Source: Seminavis robusta | Lineage: Eukaryota > Bacillariophyta > Bacillariophyceae > Naviculales > Naviculaceae | Direction: 5' to 3' | NCBI GenBank assembly: GCA_903772945.1 | Contig: CAICTM010000038.1 | Span: forward strand, 62,001 to 126,000 | Length of the DNA: 64,000 nucleotides | Shown: piece after piece, positions 20,555 to 30,523 of the stretch | How the letters are laid out: every line of letters starts with the position of its first letter | Numbering within the stretch: the stretch's first letter is position 1 | The notes under the pieces: generated by a model | The model's input: only the letters and a program-made list of their open reading frames with translations | Told to the model about the DNA's origin: nothing | The model's database searches: none | Made by a program: the position numbers and the translations under genes

Positions 20555-20926
20555 TGCCATCAACACAGTCACGAGCTAGGTCAACCTTGAAGCATGGAGA
20601 AAGGATACAATGACAAGATGTCCCGGTGCAAGAAATGCATGCACACCTACCGGTAGAGTACGCTGTATCCAACTTCATGGCAGCTTAATAGTTGATACTC
20701 TCTAGCTACCAGCTAGCTCAAGCGCTCAAGCCAGATAGCTCTTGTCACTCGTCTCTCCATCAACTGACGAAGCCGTAAGATTCTCAGAGCAAGACAAACA
20801 GGAAAGCGAGGAACTCGGGCAGACTGCTGCAAACAACTACCCAACAATCGATTGTCAATTATTATTGACTTCGATTGATAAAAGCAATTCAGCATTCAGC
20901 AGCCAGTTTGTCTTTCTTCCTGTCCT

Positions 20927-21012
20927 CTTTCTGTGTCCGCATCGAATGCTGAATGTTGGGAATTGGGAACTTTCTGTGTTCGCATCGAATGCTGAACGTT
21001 GGGAATTGGGAA
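20927..21012. repeat. 43-bp tandem duplication
   Basis: Two adjacent copies beginning CTTTCTGTGTYCGCATCGAA, period 43 bp, differing at two positions. Confidence 0.9.
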
Positions 21013-21124
21013 CTTTATTACAAAGGTGATGGCACAAGAAGATCCAGAATCTCAGAATCTTGGTGATACCAGTGATATCCATTGCTCGGTTGCTCGGCTG
21101 TCAAAGCATTACAAGCATCGTTGC

Positions 21125-21257
21125 TTCCCCACTCTGTCATTGCAGTCATGCCGCCCAAAAGTTCGTCAAACCAAGCACCATTGCTCGCTCCCCCACTCTG
21201 TCATTGCAGTCATGCCGCCCCAAAGTTCGAGCAAATTCTTCAAACCAAGCACCAAGA
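21125..21257. repeat. Imperfect tandem duplication of about 64 bp
   Basis: CCCCACTCTGTCATTGCAGT occurs at about 21127 and again at about 21191, and both copies continue through ATGCCGCC and TCAAACCAAGCACCA. The second copy has a short insertion. Confidence 0.85.
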
Positions 21258-21505
21258 CAGCGCAGGAGGACCACAAGAAAATGTCCCTTCATAGTAGGAA
21301 GAGGCATGGTGTTGCTGAGTCGAAAGACTCTCCTAATAAACACCTTCTGCTCAATTAACCGAACTAACTAGGCTCTAGAAGCTACCACTCCACATACATG
21401 CAGACATGTGCTATCATAGAAGGTACCGTACCAGGCACATGTACGGTGCCTGGCAAGTACCGGACCCTGCAATTGATTCGGGTTGCCGTTTTTAAATTGG
21501 TGGAA

Positions 21506-21563
21506 GATTCGAATTCGATTGTCGAATCGAATCGAATGATGAATCGAATCGAATCGAATCGGA
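21506..21563. repeat. GAATC-type microsatellite
   Basis: Imperfect GAATC/GATTC repeats, including GAATCGAATCGAATCGAATC at about 21541-21560. Confidence 0.88.
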
Positions 21564-22264
21564 TCGCTCTGCATTTTGCTAGTACCTGGTACCAGGTAGT
21601 AGTACTTCCGGCTTCCAGTACCAACCGGAAGTTTTATGGTACGTGTACCGCTGTAGCTAGCCAGATGATAGTAGATCTTGTAGCAAGTCGAGTCGAGCCG
21701 ATTGGATGCAGTGGTCCAAAATACCCGTATCACCCATATAGTCTAGCTTCGTTTTCAAAGCGTGTGATCTTAGGATTGTTTCTGGAGTATTGCGGTGAAT
21801 ACCAGCAGCCAATTAGCTGCAGTCTGGACTTTCCACTGGGCACCAGGCCAAAGTGAGATGGTTGCCACAACAGTTTTGCTCCCCTTTCAGATCTCTGGAG
21901 CCTGGAAGACATCACGAGCCTAATTTGCTGCTGGAGCGAAGCGTTAGCGTAGCAACCTAGCAACTGTTGATCTTCACTGGAGTTATCATAGAAGGTTACT
22001 GCACATTCCGCCCATTGCTCGTGTCCGACGGAAGAAGCCCTACTGCTAGCTTGCTAACCAAAGCCGAAGAAAGAAAAGGTGGAGGAGCAGTGGCTCGCCA
22101 TCAATCATTGTATCTTTACTATGTGTTATCGTCCAGGAGCAGCCAACACCAGTGGTCGATTGCTGACGAGGATACCGTAGGAACTGTGCGTGGCAAGGGA
22201 AGCAGCAGCTTTCTGCCTCTACAGGGAGCGCTATTCCAAGGCAAAGCTGCTGTACGGTAAACAC

Positions 22265-22288
22265 GGTACCGGTACCGGTACCGGTACC
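22265..22288. repeat. (GGTACC)4 palindromic microsatellite
   Basis: Four exact tandem copies of the 6-bp palindrome GGTACC. Confidence 0.93.
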
Positions 22289-24008
22289 TGTAATTGCGGA
22301 GCAGTCACCGCCTACAGTACCGCTGGTTATCCTAGCCAGTAGTGCTCCTCTACCACTAGATACAATGTCATGTACTCGGAGTAGATCTAGTCGTTGCCGT
22401 GGGAACGTGGGATCAGTTGAAAGAAGAAAGAAACGTGATCTTTGGCTCCAGCTGCTTGGGTCAACCTGCAACAGAACTATGTACATGTACTACTACTAGC
22501 TAAGTAGATCTACGTGTCGATCGAATTTAGAATTCTACCATCCAGCAGTCACTGGTCACGGCTAAAGGTGGCTTCTTTGAGCATGCCTGCCTGCCACCTG
22601 CCAACCAGATAGATAGCACCCTCATTCCTTCTATTGTCTCGCGCGACGTGACCCTGTTACAGGAGGCCCTTTTCAATGGTTTTGCCAAAGACATGGAGTA
22701 CCCAAGTACTCGTTTTCACTCGAGTTCATGACACATGACATGTAGTCTATGCAATGAACTGGTCTGGATGCTCAGACTAGAGATCTAGGTAGACTACTAT
22801 TAAATACTTGCTGGGCACGGCCACTGACCGCTTTTTGAGGTGATCCCATGCCCACCAAGCCAGGTGGCGAGCTACACGTAATAGTCTACATGTATTAGGT
22901 GACTGTAGTACACGTCGGTGTACTGGTGTGCTTGTGGGCGCATACAATACTACAGTAGTATCATACTATCCAAGACAGAGCATAATACAGTGGTGACCAT
23001 TGGGCATTGGGCGACTTAGCTGTGCGAGCTGCTGTGCGTTGATCGGCTCGTTGATCAATGATGAGCACCGTAAAATCAATTTCCACACTTATTATTCATG
23101 AGTACCCTACCATGCATGCAGGTTGGGGTGGATGAAAAGAAGTAAAGAATGTTGAATGTTGTGGTGGTTAGCCGGTGTTGGCAGTGTTGCTGATGAGGTC
23201 TTTTACCACCGAGAAATAAACGGAACGTTCTGTAGCACGTACAGTAGCCAATTCAGTAGCGAGACTGACTCGATCTAGTCCATCAGCGTTCGTTTGGGCA
23301 GTATGAAAGGTCACTGGTGAAGAAAGCGAGCATCAAGGATAGGTGGTTGATAAAACCAGGAGGAGATCCTGGTCGTCTAGTCTTCATCGGATCTTGGCGT
23401 CGAATTGATTGCGTCTGGAGTGAAGAATTGGGCTTCCAACCAAACCCTCGTATGCTGGACATTTACAAAAGGAGGATTGGTTTTTAAGAATCAGAAAACG
23501 GAAACTGCCGTGTCCTTTTATCATTTCGACCACTGTTCACATGCTATGTGAACCTTCAACAGAATGCACACAACGAGAACTGTCTTCTTTTTCAAAGCGT
23601 GGGTACCGTACTACGTATTCTCAGAACATGGCTACTGTACATGTAGCTGCAGTAGTCTAGTAGCTTGTAGCGTAAAAAAAAAGAAAGGTGTTCCGGTGGC
23701 CCCAAACTTTGCTTCCAACTCTTAACCTGAACTGGTACCCTACAGCAGATGCGTACTGTAGCATTGAGCGACATGTATGTACTATGTACGTAGCGGTAGA
23801 AGGTACACGTACAGTCAACATTTTGGGTTGCGAAGTGATCAGGAAGAGAAGACTAAAAGTAAGCTCAGAGGTATTAGTATCTATAGTAGCTAGCTAGCAG
23901 CTAGCTAGAGAGGTCATAAAATCGAAAGCCTCAACTTTTAAACACTCCAACTCCAACTTCCCACCCACTTTCAAGCACAATCGGTTATTAGTATACTACT
24001 AGTATACC

Positions 24009-25574
24009 ATGTCTCCCTTTTCCTCCAAATCTCGATCTGGGTCTCGCCGTTTCTACAGTCCCTTCTTCTCTTCTGGTTCTTCATCTACGCAAACACTGAC
24101 CGTGACAGCTCGCAGTCCGTCGCATGTGGTGGTCGACTTGGCGTGTCCTCGCGTCAAGGACGCCGTGGGCGCGTTGGTCAACTTGAAGCCGCTGTGTCAA
24201 AAGGTCCGATCGGCTACCGTCCACGCCAACACGCTCTTTGAACAACCCGGTCGCTTTGGGCGCATTCAGTTTGAAATGTCGCACGTCTTGAACATTTTCG
24301 AAAAGTTGGCGGCGCTGCCCAACTTGACTTGTCTCTCGATTGAGATGAACTATCACGTCATTTCCCTGCCTGTTCAGGCGTTGCTTACTATCATGGCGAA
24401 AAAGCAACTCAAGCGCTTGACGTTGAAGCACTTGCAAATGATTGGCACGTGCATGGAAGAGTTCCAAATGCTCGCAGACATGGCGGCTCAGCAAGATCAA
24501 TTGCATTCCTTGACGCTCGAATGCGTGAGAGGAGTCTCGGGAGTTCAGGCACTTGTACAGCACTTGCCAAAACTCTCTGATCTGCGCATGTCCACGACCA
24601 CCTTGACTCCTGCTGTATGCAACAACAACTATAAGGAGGAACAACAGCAAGATGACGCTCAAGCTATGCTTTCTCGCGAAACCTATGTCAAGTTGCTCAC
24701 AACTGGGCTGCACACTCTCAAACTCGATGACATTGCCGAATTCGATGATCAACACTGCCACGCACTGGCCGAAGCACTGGCTTTGCCCGGATGTCAATTG
24801 CAAGAGTTGCACTTGTCTTCCAGCATGCTCTGCGACTCGAGTGCCAAGGCCATGACGGATATGCTGCTCGTCAATACATCCCTCAAGAAGGTTACGCTTC
24901 ATATTGATTCCGAACTCATGGGACAGTTGACCGCCAATCTCATCAAAGCGGATACACCCGTTTTGAAGCACTTGGATATTCGGCTCTACAACGACATACC
25001 CATCATGACGGAAGACTGCATCGAATTGGCCCATGCCCTTCGTCGCAATACTCACTTGACCCATCTGAGGATTCGTCTCGAAATTGAACTCGAATTGTTG
25101 CCACGAGAAATCATCCAGGCATTCGAGGATGTCGTAGCCAATACGCCCACAGTTGCACTGCAGTCCTTGTCCCTCGATGATGGCATTTATCGCTATCCTC
25201 TTCCGGCCGCCATGAAGTTGCAACTCCAGCTCAATCAATGCGGGGTCCGCGCCCTCTTGCAGCAACCGGCACGCACGGTCCCTCAGTTGGTCGATACCCT
25301 TGTCGTCGCATGCACCCAACAAACCACGTTGGATGCTACATTCACACTCTTGTCCAACATGCCCGAATTGATCCATCTTGCACTCGAACAAGGCAATCTA
25401 GATGGCGACAACAACGAACAACCTCACAACAATGATGATACTACTCCACCTCCGCCCACCAAGCTTCGTCATTCCTCTTCCAAAGAATGGAAAAAGATTG
25501 CCATGATGACACGAACATCTCTACGATCCCCTTACAAAAAGGTCGTCAAAATGTTGATTCCTCCTTCGGCATAA
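24009..25574 (+). CDS. LRR (RNI-like) protein, paralogue 3 of 4
   Basis: 521-residue intracellular LRR protein on one exon, starting at the ATG at 24009 after an AT-rich leader. The N-terminus is basic and Ser-rich (SSKSRSGSRRFYSPFFSSGS). Repeats include LPNLTCLSIEM, KQLKRLTLKHLQ, LHSLTLECVRG, LHTLKLDDI, CQLQELHLSS, LKHLDIRLYND and LTHLRIRLEIEL. The shared module follows with LQSLSLDDG, PLPAAMKLQLQLNQCG and TTLDATFTLLSNMPELIHL. The C-terminal tail (SPYKKVVKMLIPPSA) is basic and hydrophobic like those of paralogues 2 and 4. A long antisense frame (24081-25391) is a codon-shadow of this gene. Conserved order of motifs with the other three genes shows common descent. Molecular function unknown. 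Confidence 0.86.
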   Translation: MSPFSSKSRSGSRRFYSPFFSSGSSSTQTLTVTARSPSHVVVDLACPRVKDAVGALVNLKPLCQKVRSATVHANTLFEQPGRFGRIQFEMSHVLNIFEKLAALPNLTCLSIEMNYHVISLPVQALLTIMAKKQLKRLTLKHLQMIGTCMEEFQMLADMAAQQDQLHSLTLECVRGVSGVQALVQHLPKLSDLRMSTTTLTPAVCNNNYKEEQQQDDAQAMLSRETYVKLLTTGLHTLKLDDIAEFDDQHCHALAEALALPGCQLQELHLSSSMLCDSSAKAMTDMLLVNTSLKKVTLHIDSELMGQLTANLIKADTPVLKHLDIRLYNDIPIMTEDCIELAHALRRNTHLTHLRIRLEIELELLPREIIQAFEDVVANTPTVALQSLSLDDGIYRYPLPAAMKLQLQLNQCGVRALLQQPARTVPQLVDTLVVACTQQTTLDATFTLLSNMPELIHLALEQGNLDGDNNEQPHNNDDTTPPPPTKLRHSSSKEWKKIAMMTRTSLRSPYKKVVKMLIPPSA

Positions 25575-26315
25575 CTAAGCACGAGATGTAAAGATGCATC
25601 TATCTATCTTTGCCATGCTACACAAGCACTACTACACCACACTACATCGCAATACAACACAGCGCCTCACACATCAGAAACAACAGTCAGCAAGCTACTA
25701 GCTACAGCCAAGCAAGAACAAGAACAAATCGTATTACAGTACCGTACAGTATAACATAACATAATCGTATAGAAATATCCAAACCTAAAGAATTGAAACA
25801 TGGTGAATCGAATCTATAGAATAGAACAGAATCAAATCGTGCCTTCCATGGTCTACTGTGAACCGTACCATAGTTACCAGAGCCACAAAACGAAGGCATC
25901 TAGCACATGTATCTACGGTATCTGCCATCGGCGGACGAGAACTTATGCCACCGCAGGAAGAATACGAAGCAGCAAAAGGGCGGAAGCAATCACGGCACCA
26001 TGCTCTCCAGGAAAGGGTTCACTTTAGGGACGTCCATTCTCACCGGACATTCCAGTACGGTGAACGGATGACCACGCGTCCATCATCCCAGGGGAGGGGC
26101 AACCATTCGTTCGAGCCCATGGCATTTCAGCACGTCAAAAGGTACTAGTACCGGTATCCAACTCACCTGATCCTGCAAATCCTGCACATGTACCTAAATG
26201 CACCCCAAGGCACCCATTGTCAACAAAATTTAATCCTTAAGCTCCAGTTGTCCACCTTCCGCGGCACCATACGTGCACGTACTTTCGTCCAAGGACAAGC
26301 CCTTCTCTCGCTACC
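25575..26315. other. Spacer downstream of LRR gene 3
   Basis: Presumed 3' UTR, then unassigned DNA with short palindromes. No gene recognised. Confidence 0.4.
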
Positions 26316-27065
26316 ATTCCAAACGGTCATACGAAGCAGCTAAAGTTCTGAGCTCAGTCAATGTTTCCATGTGCACCATCCATTATCTCTAGCCAACTTG
26401 CTTGGCTGAGAGTTTTAATCACAGGAGTCGACAGTCTACCGTACTAGCTAGCAATTTGCACTCGAGGTGCGAGCGCACCGTAGTAGCAATTTGCTCTGCC
26501 CGGCTAGAGGTGCAGATGTCTTTGCCGCCCAGGTGCGATGGTGCGTGCGATCCACAGAGGTGCAGATTGTTCTGCTGTCGAGGTGCGAGCACTTGAGGGG
26601 GCAGCATTTGCTAGAGGTGCAGATGCCGTCGAGTGGTAATTCCAATGGTCATACAAAGCAGCTAAAGCTCAGTCATTGTGCCACATGTGCATCCATTCTC
26701 TCTGGTCCACTTGAGAGTTTTAGATTTACCCCCTCGAGCAGCCCGTTCGTATGTCAATGCATCCAATCCCCACAAGGGTACCGGTATCCATGCATGGGCA
26801 CGGACGCCCATTCACAGGAGTCGACAGTCTACCGCACTAGCAATTTGCACTCGACGTGCAAGCCGTACCGGTACCGTAGTAGAGGTGCAGATTTCTTTGC
26901 CGCCGAGGTGCGATGGTGCGATCCACAGAGGTGCAGACTACTTTGCCCCCCGAGGTGCGAGCCCTTGGGGTGCAGCATAGGTGCGAGCCCTACCGGTGCC
27001 GGTAGTAGAGGTGCAGATTGCCGTCGAGGTGCGAGTCGAGCCCTGGGGGTGCAGGATTTGGTCGC
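26316..27065. repeat. Tandem segmental duplication with GAGGTGCRAG-type internal repeats
   Basis: Copy A (26316-26637) and copy B (26638-27065) lie head to tail. Shared landmarks are ATTCCAAWSGGTCATACRAAGC at the start, CACAGGAGTCGACAGTCTAC at 26420 and 26813, and TGCGATCCACAGAGGTGCAG. Copy B carries roughly 70 bp extra between the first two landmarks. Inside both copies the word GAGGTGCGAG/GAGGTGCAGA recurs many times. The 285-codon open frame over this region is most likely an artefact of the repeats. Confidence 0.8.
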
Positions 27066-27428
27066 TGCGGTGCACATACTTTTCCGCCCACTTTTGCATT
27101 CAAGAAATGGACGATCTTCCCCTCCATCGAACGCTTGGCAGCCCCAACCAAGAATTGGCTGCGATGGAGTGTATCTTCTGGTTGCAGCCGGACTCGACTC
27201 GCCCCTACTAGCTAGCTCGTCGCGCAGTCCAAGATGCAGAGTCTGTACATTGTCCCTACTAGTACAGCAAAAGAATGACGATCCAGTAATACAGAATAAA
27301 GATGAATCGGTTTTCAAAAATTAAAAAGCGGTATACATCTATAGGAGCAAGCAAAATGGAAATAGACAAAAGACACAAAGAGCCACACAGTTGACTCGAT
27401 CGTTGGCTGGCATTTTGCTTCAAGTCAT
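27066..27428. other. Spacer and 3' flank of LRR gene 4
   Basis: No gene recognised. The right part is the presumed 3' UTR of the minus-strand LRR gene. Confidence 0.4.
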
Positions 27429-29006
27429 TTAAGCCGCCGGAGTGAGGATCTTCATCATTTTGCGTCGCAACGACTTGCCACTGCTGCCACTACCGGTAGA
27501 AGATTTCTTGCTGCTGTTGCTGCTGCTGCTATTGGAAGAGGCCAATTCTTTCAAGGCAGGCATGCTGTCATTGGATCGAGAGCGAAAGGGAAGACGGAAT
27601 CGTAGTTTGGAAGAAGAGGAGGACGACGACATGTCGTCACTCATCATGGAGGAGGTATCCACGAGTACCGTTTTGGTTGTTGTACTGGGAGAAGAGGCAA
27701 GGTCCTCGGGAACGGGAGGTGCAAACAGAGTGGGAGAGTTGCGGAGAATCGTGTACAGTGTGTTGAGATCATTGTCTGGTGTAGCCAATGCATCAATCCA
27801 TTGGTTTGTCGATGTAGCTTGGTTATTGGATGCAATCAACTGTGAGTATCCCGTCAGATTCAACTGGATCTGGAACTTGAGATCTTGTGGAAGTGGATGC
27901 TTGGCAATGCCATCATCCAACACCAATTCTGTGAGAGTGCGGTTGTATTTGAGTGCATGTGCAAATGCGTCAACGATGTCCTGTTCAAAGTCGCAAAACT
28001 CAATTTCCAGGCAAAGTCGTAGACGACGGAGGGATTGGTTCTGTTGAAGTGCCTCTGCCACGTGCTTGACACTGAGTGTGACGGCTTCGTCATCGCCATA
28101 ACACCGCAAGTCAACTTCTTGCAAGGTGGTGTTGACTATGAGACAATGTGCAATACCGGACGCCAGTGTTTCACAGTCCAAATGAAGACACAACTTTTTG
28201 AGACTCTTGTTGGCCCACAACATGTCCGTGAGAGCATCTCCCGCAGCTTCGGTGAGAAGAGACGAGCGAACATGAAGTTCCTTGAGGAGACAGTGGGGAT
28301 GTTCCAGATTCATGGCCAATTGTGCGACTTGACAATCGGTAATGTCTGGCAAATCTTCGAGTTGCAAAGAGACCAATTGGGGGCGCGCAGTGAACCGGGA
28401 GAGCACGGCATTGGGCATGGGTGTCCCAACGACCTTGACAGACTTGAGGCTTTTGGAATGCTTGGAGAGTACAGTCATGAGGGCCCCAATCCCGGCACCT
28501 GTGCAGTTGACCACTTCAATTCCTCTCCAATGCTTGTGCTTGGGCAGTTGCGCTGCGAAATCCTTCCAGTCTTGAGCTGCCGACTGACAGTTGGCACTCA
28601 ACACTGACTTGTTCGTACAAGCACTACTGGTATGAGAAGCAGATGCATCCGAGTAGAGATCCAACTGATGGAATTGCACGGACTGCAATCGACTTGGAGA
28701 TCCTGATGTGTTGGCCAACAAGTTGGTCAATGCCTTGATGGTCAAGTCTCCATTGCCACAGTAGTGATGAGGACGATTCAGGTCGATCTTGACTTCCTTG
28801 AGATTGGGCATCTTGGCCAGAATAGAAAAGATGGCTTGAAGTCCTCCAGTGCCAATCTTGGGGTGAATGCCCACGCCAGCACGCGATGTAAATACAAAGG
28901 CGGAACGAATCTTGGACATGCGCTTGGTCATGCGCTCCAGAGATTCCAATGCTGCCAATGTGCCGCCATTGGATAAGTCCACTGCAATAAATGAAGAGCC
29001 GCGCAT
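27429..29006 (-). CDS. LRR (RNI-like) protein, paralogue 4 of 4
   Basis: 525-residue intracellular LRR protein. The ATG at 29006 begins MRGSSFIAVDLSNGG, and a stop codon a few codons upstream in the same frame limits the start. Repeats include MPNLKEVKIDL, LVSLQLEDLPD, LLKELHVRSS, LKKLCLHLD, LQEVDLRCYGDDE and LRRLRLCLEIE. The family module reads LTELVLDDGIAKHPLPQ, LKFQIQLNLTG, WIDALATPDNDLNTLYTILR and NSPTLF. A Ser-rich linker follows and the protein ends in SLRRKMMKILTPAA, the same basic-hydrophobic tail as paralogues 2 and 3. No membrane span. The nearest paralogue lies in opposite orientation 1.9 kb away. Function unknown, probably a protein-binding scaffold or receptor. Confidence 0.86.
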   Translation of the reverse strand: MRGSSFIAVDLSNGGTLAALESLERMTKRMSKIRSAFVFTSRAGVGIHPKIGTGGLQAIFSILAKMPNLKEVKIDLNRPHHYCGNGDLTIKALTNLLANTSGSPSRLQSVQFHQLDLYSDASASHTSSACTNKSVLSANCQSAAQDWKDFAAQLPKHKHWRGIEVVNCTGAGIGALMTVLSKHSKSLKSVKVVGTPMPNAVLSRFTARPQLVSLQLEDLPDITDCQVAQLAMNLEHPHCLLKELHVRSSLLTEAAGDALTDMLWANKSLKKLCLHLDCETLASGIAHCLIVNTTLQEVDLRCYGDDEAVTLSVKHVAEALQQNQSLRRLRLCLEIEFCDFEQDIVDAFAHALKYNRTLTELVLDDGIAKHPLPQDLKFQIQLNLTGYSQLIASNNQATSTNQWIDALATPDNDLNTLYTILRNSPTLFAPPVPEDLASSPSTTTKTVLVDTSSMMSDDMSSSSSSSKLRFRLPFRSRSNDSMPALKELASSNSSSSNSSKKSSTGSGSSGKSLRRKMMKILTPAA

Positions 29007-30216
29007 CTTATATGAAAGAAAGTAGTAGACTTAAAGTTAGTAGACTTGAAAAAAAGACTCTTGAGTTTTTGTGAAGCAGTTTTTGCTTTGGCTGATTTCG
29101 ATTTGTGAGCTTTCTCGGATCCAGTTTTGACTTTGCTTGGCTTTGACTTGGACTTGGACTTGATGGGTTTCGTTTCATGCAGTTTGTGCTGAGGTTGATT
29201 GTTGATTGGGTTGGGTTGGTTCGTGGGAACTTTTCTGAAGAACGAAGATTGCCAAACAACTGCCAAATCAAACCTGGACGGAAGTAGTTTGGATTGAATC
29301 ATTCGATAAGGTTCACCTGTTCTGAACGACAACGGCAACGGCAACCATGCGGACTTTTTACTTCTTACAGCTGTTACAACTAACTGGTACGTACCGTACC
29401 ACTGGCCGAAAAGAAGCAATCCTCGGAGTTCTTCAGCGCACTGACAGACATAGAAAATGACATTCTGCAAGGAACACAAGAAGAGTCCTACTCCAGAAAA
29501 GGTCATTCGACATAAACCAAAGAGCTGACCAATGAGAACACTGCTCTTAAAGGAACAACAGAGAACAGCTTTGCAATGACCGAAAAAGATCCAACTCGTA
29601 CGGTATCGTACTCTGTGTAGAAGATGAGGCAGGCTAATCGTAGAGCTGCTACAGTAGCTCTAGAGAGAGTTGCCGAAAAAAAGTGCTCAAGCAGTGAGAA
29701 GGTGAAAAGTTCTTCTCACTACTGTACTCGAGTACTGCCCATCGTGAACACTGACATTCCTCCTTCGTAGCAAAAGTTATTGACAATGGAGAACTTTCGG
29801 TGGCGACATGACTACTGGTGAGTTGCCCAAGATAGAGGATATAACATTCTCTCTCTTCCCCTCATAACAATCACTATTTCCTTTAGAATGTTTCTCTGAT
29901 TCTTTCCGACTTGTGACTGTCGAATATATCTTACTATTGGTTAAGCATGACTGGCTATCAAATTATTTATATTAATATTCGAATAGTGATATAGAGCCAG
30001 CCAGCACTCCAATACCGTTCAGTGACGATTATACGAACCACGGTAAATCATACCCTTCTTCATCCGTGATACAACCATGCACCCAACTGAGAAGAGATCC
30101 CTCTTCAACAGGTCCGCGAACCCATCACCCACACAACAAGTCATCATGGTGGGTGCTGACGCCGCACAAGAATGACAATTGCAACAATGGAGTTAACAGG
30201 CAATGAAACACAATCA
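29007..30216. other. Spacer between LRR gene 4 and the acidic-protein gene
   Basis: Adjacent to the LRR start there is a Lys/Ser-rich frame on the minus strand (about 29060-29200), probably only 5' leader. The remainder is AT-rich with no recognised gene. At 30187-30300 the plus strand also reads as a short plausible frame (MELTGNETQSVAPAAGAKKY), but it overlaps antisense to the acidic tail of the next gene, so I do not call it. Confidence 0.4.
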
Positions 30217-30433
30217 GTAGCTCCAGCTGCCGGTGCTAAGAAGTACGCAAGTGCCAGAAGAAGCGCCGTCAACGTTGCTTCCATTGTCGCTGGTATCATC
30301 ATTATCCTCATTTTCCTTTTCTTCTGCATCGCCTTCCACAGTGTCGGCTTCTTCCTCTTCGTCGCTACTACCACCATTGCTGTTCTCTTTCGAGGTCTCT
30401 TCAGTCGCGCCACCACTCTCTTCGGTTTCTTCA

Positions 30434-30523
30434 GACTCTTCCTCTTGGGACTCTTCCTCCTCAGACTCTTCCTCCTCAGACTCTTCCTCCTCAGACTCTT
30501 CCTCCTCAGACTCTTATTCCTCA
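30434..30523. repeat. 15-bp tandem repeat encoding an acidic Glu/Ser run on the minus strand
   Basis: Six copies of a 15-bp unit (GACTCTTCCTCCTCA on the plus strand), four of them identical. On the minus strand the unit encodes an EESEE-type repeat in the frame of the gene ending at 30514. The last unit (30509-30523) is changed and contains that gene's stop codon. Confidence 0.92.

Larger units (their letters stand above)
19375..24008. other. Gene-poor spacer with local duplications and palindromic words
   Basis: 4.6 kb without a supportable gene. It holds a coding-like stretch at 20155-20343, tandem duplications near 20471, 20927 and 21125, a GAATC-type microsatellite and a (GGTACC)4 run, each listed separately. 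The words TAGCTAG, GGTACC and GTACATGTAC recur throughout. The last hundred bases are the presumed promoter of LRR gene 3. Confidence 0.5.

Noticed and set aside
24081-25391. 436-codon open frame on the minus strand
   Set aside because: It lies wholly antisense to LRR gene 3. The plus strand has conserved motifs and paralogues; the antisense frame has none.
26467-27324. 285-codon frame, plus strand
   Set aside because: It spans a tandem duplication of GAGGTGC-type words; the Cys/Arg-rich product reflects the repeats and shows no domain.
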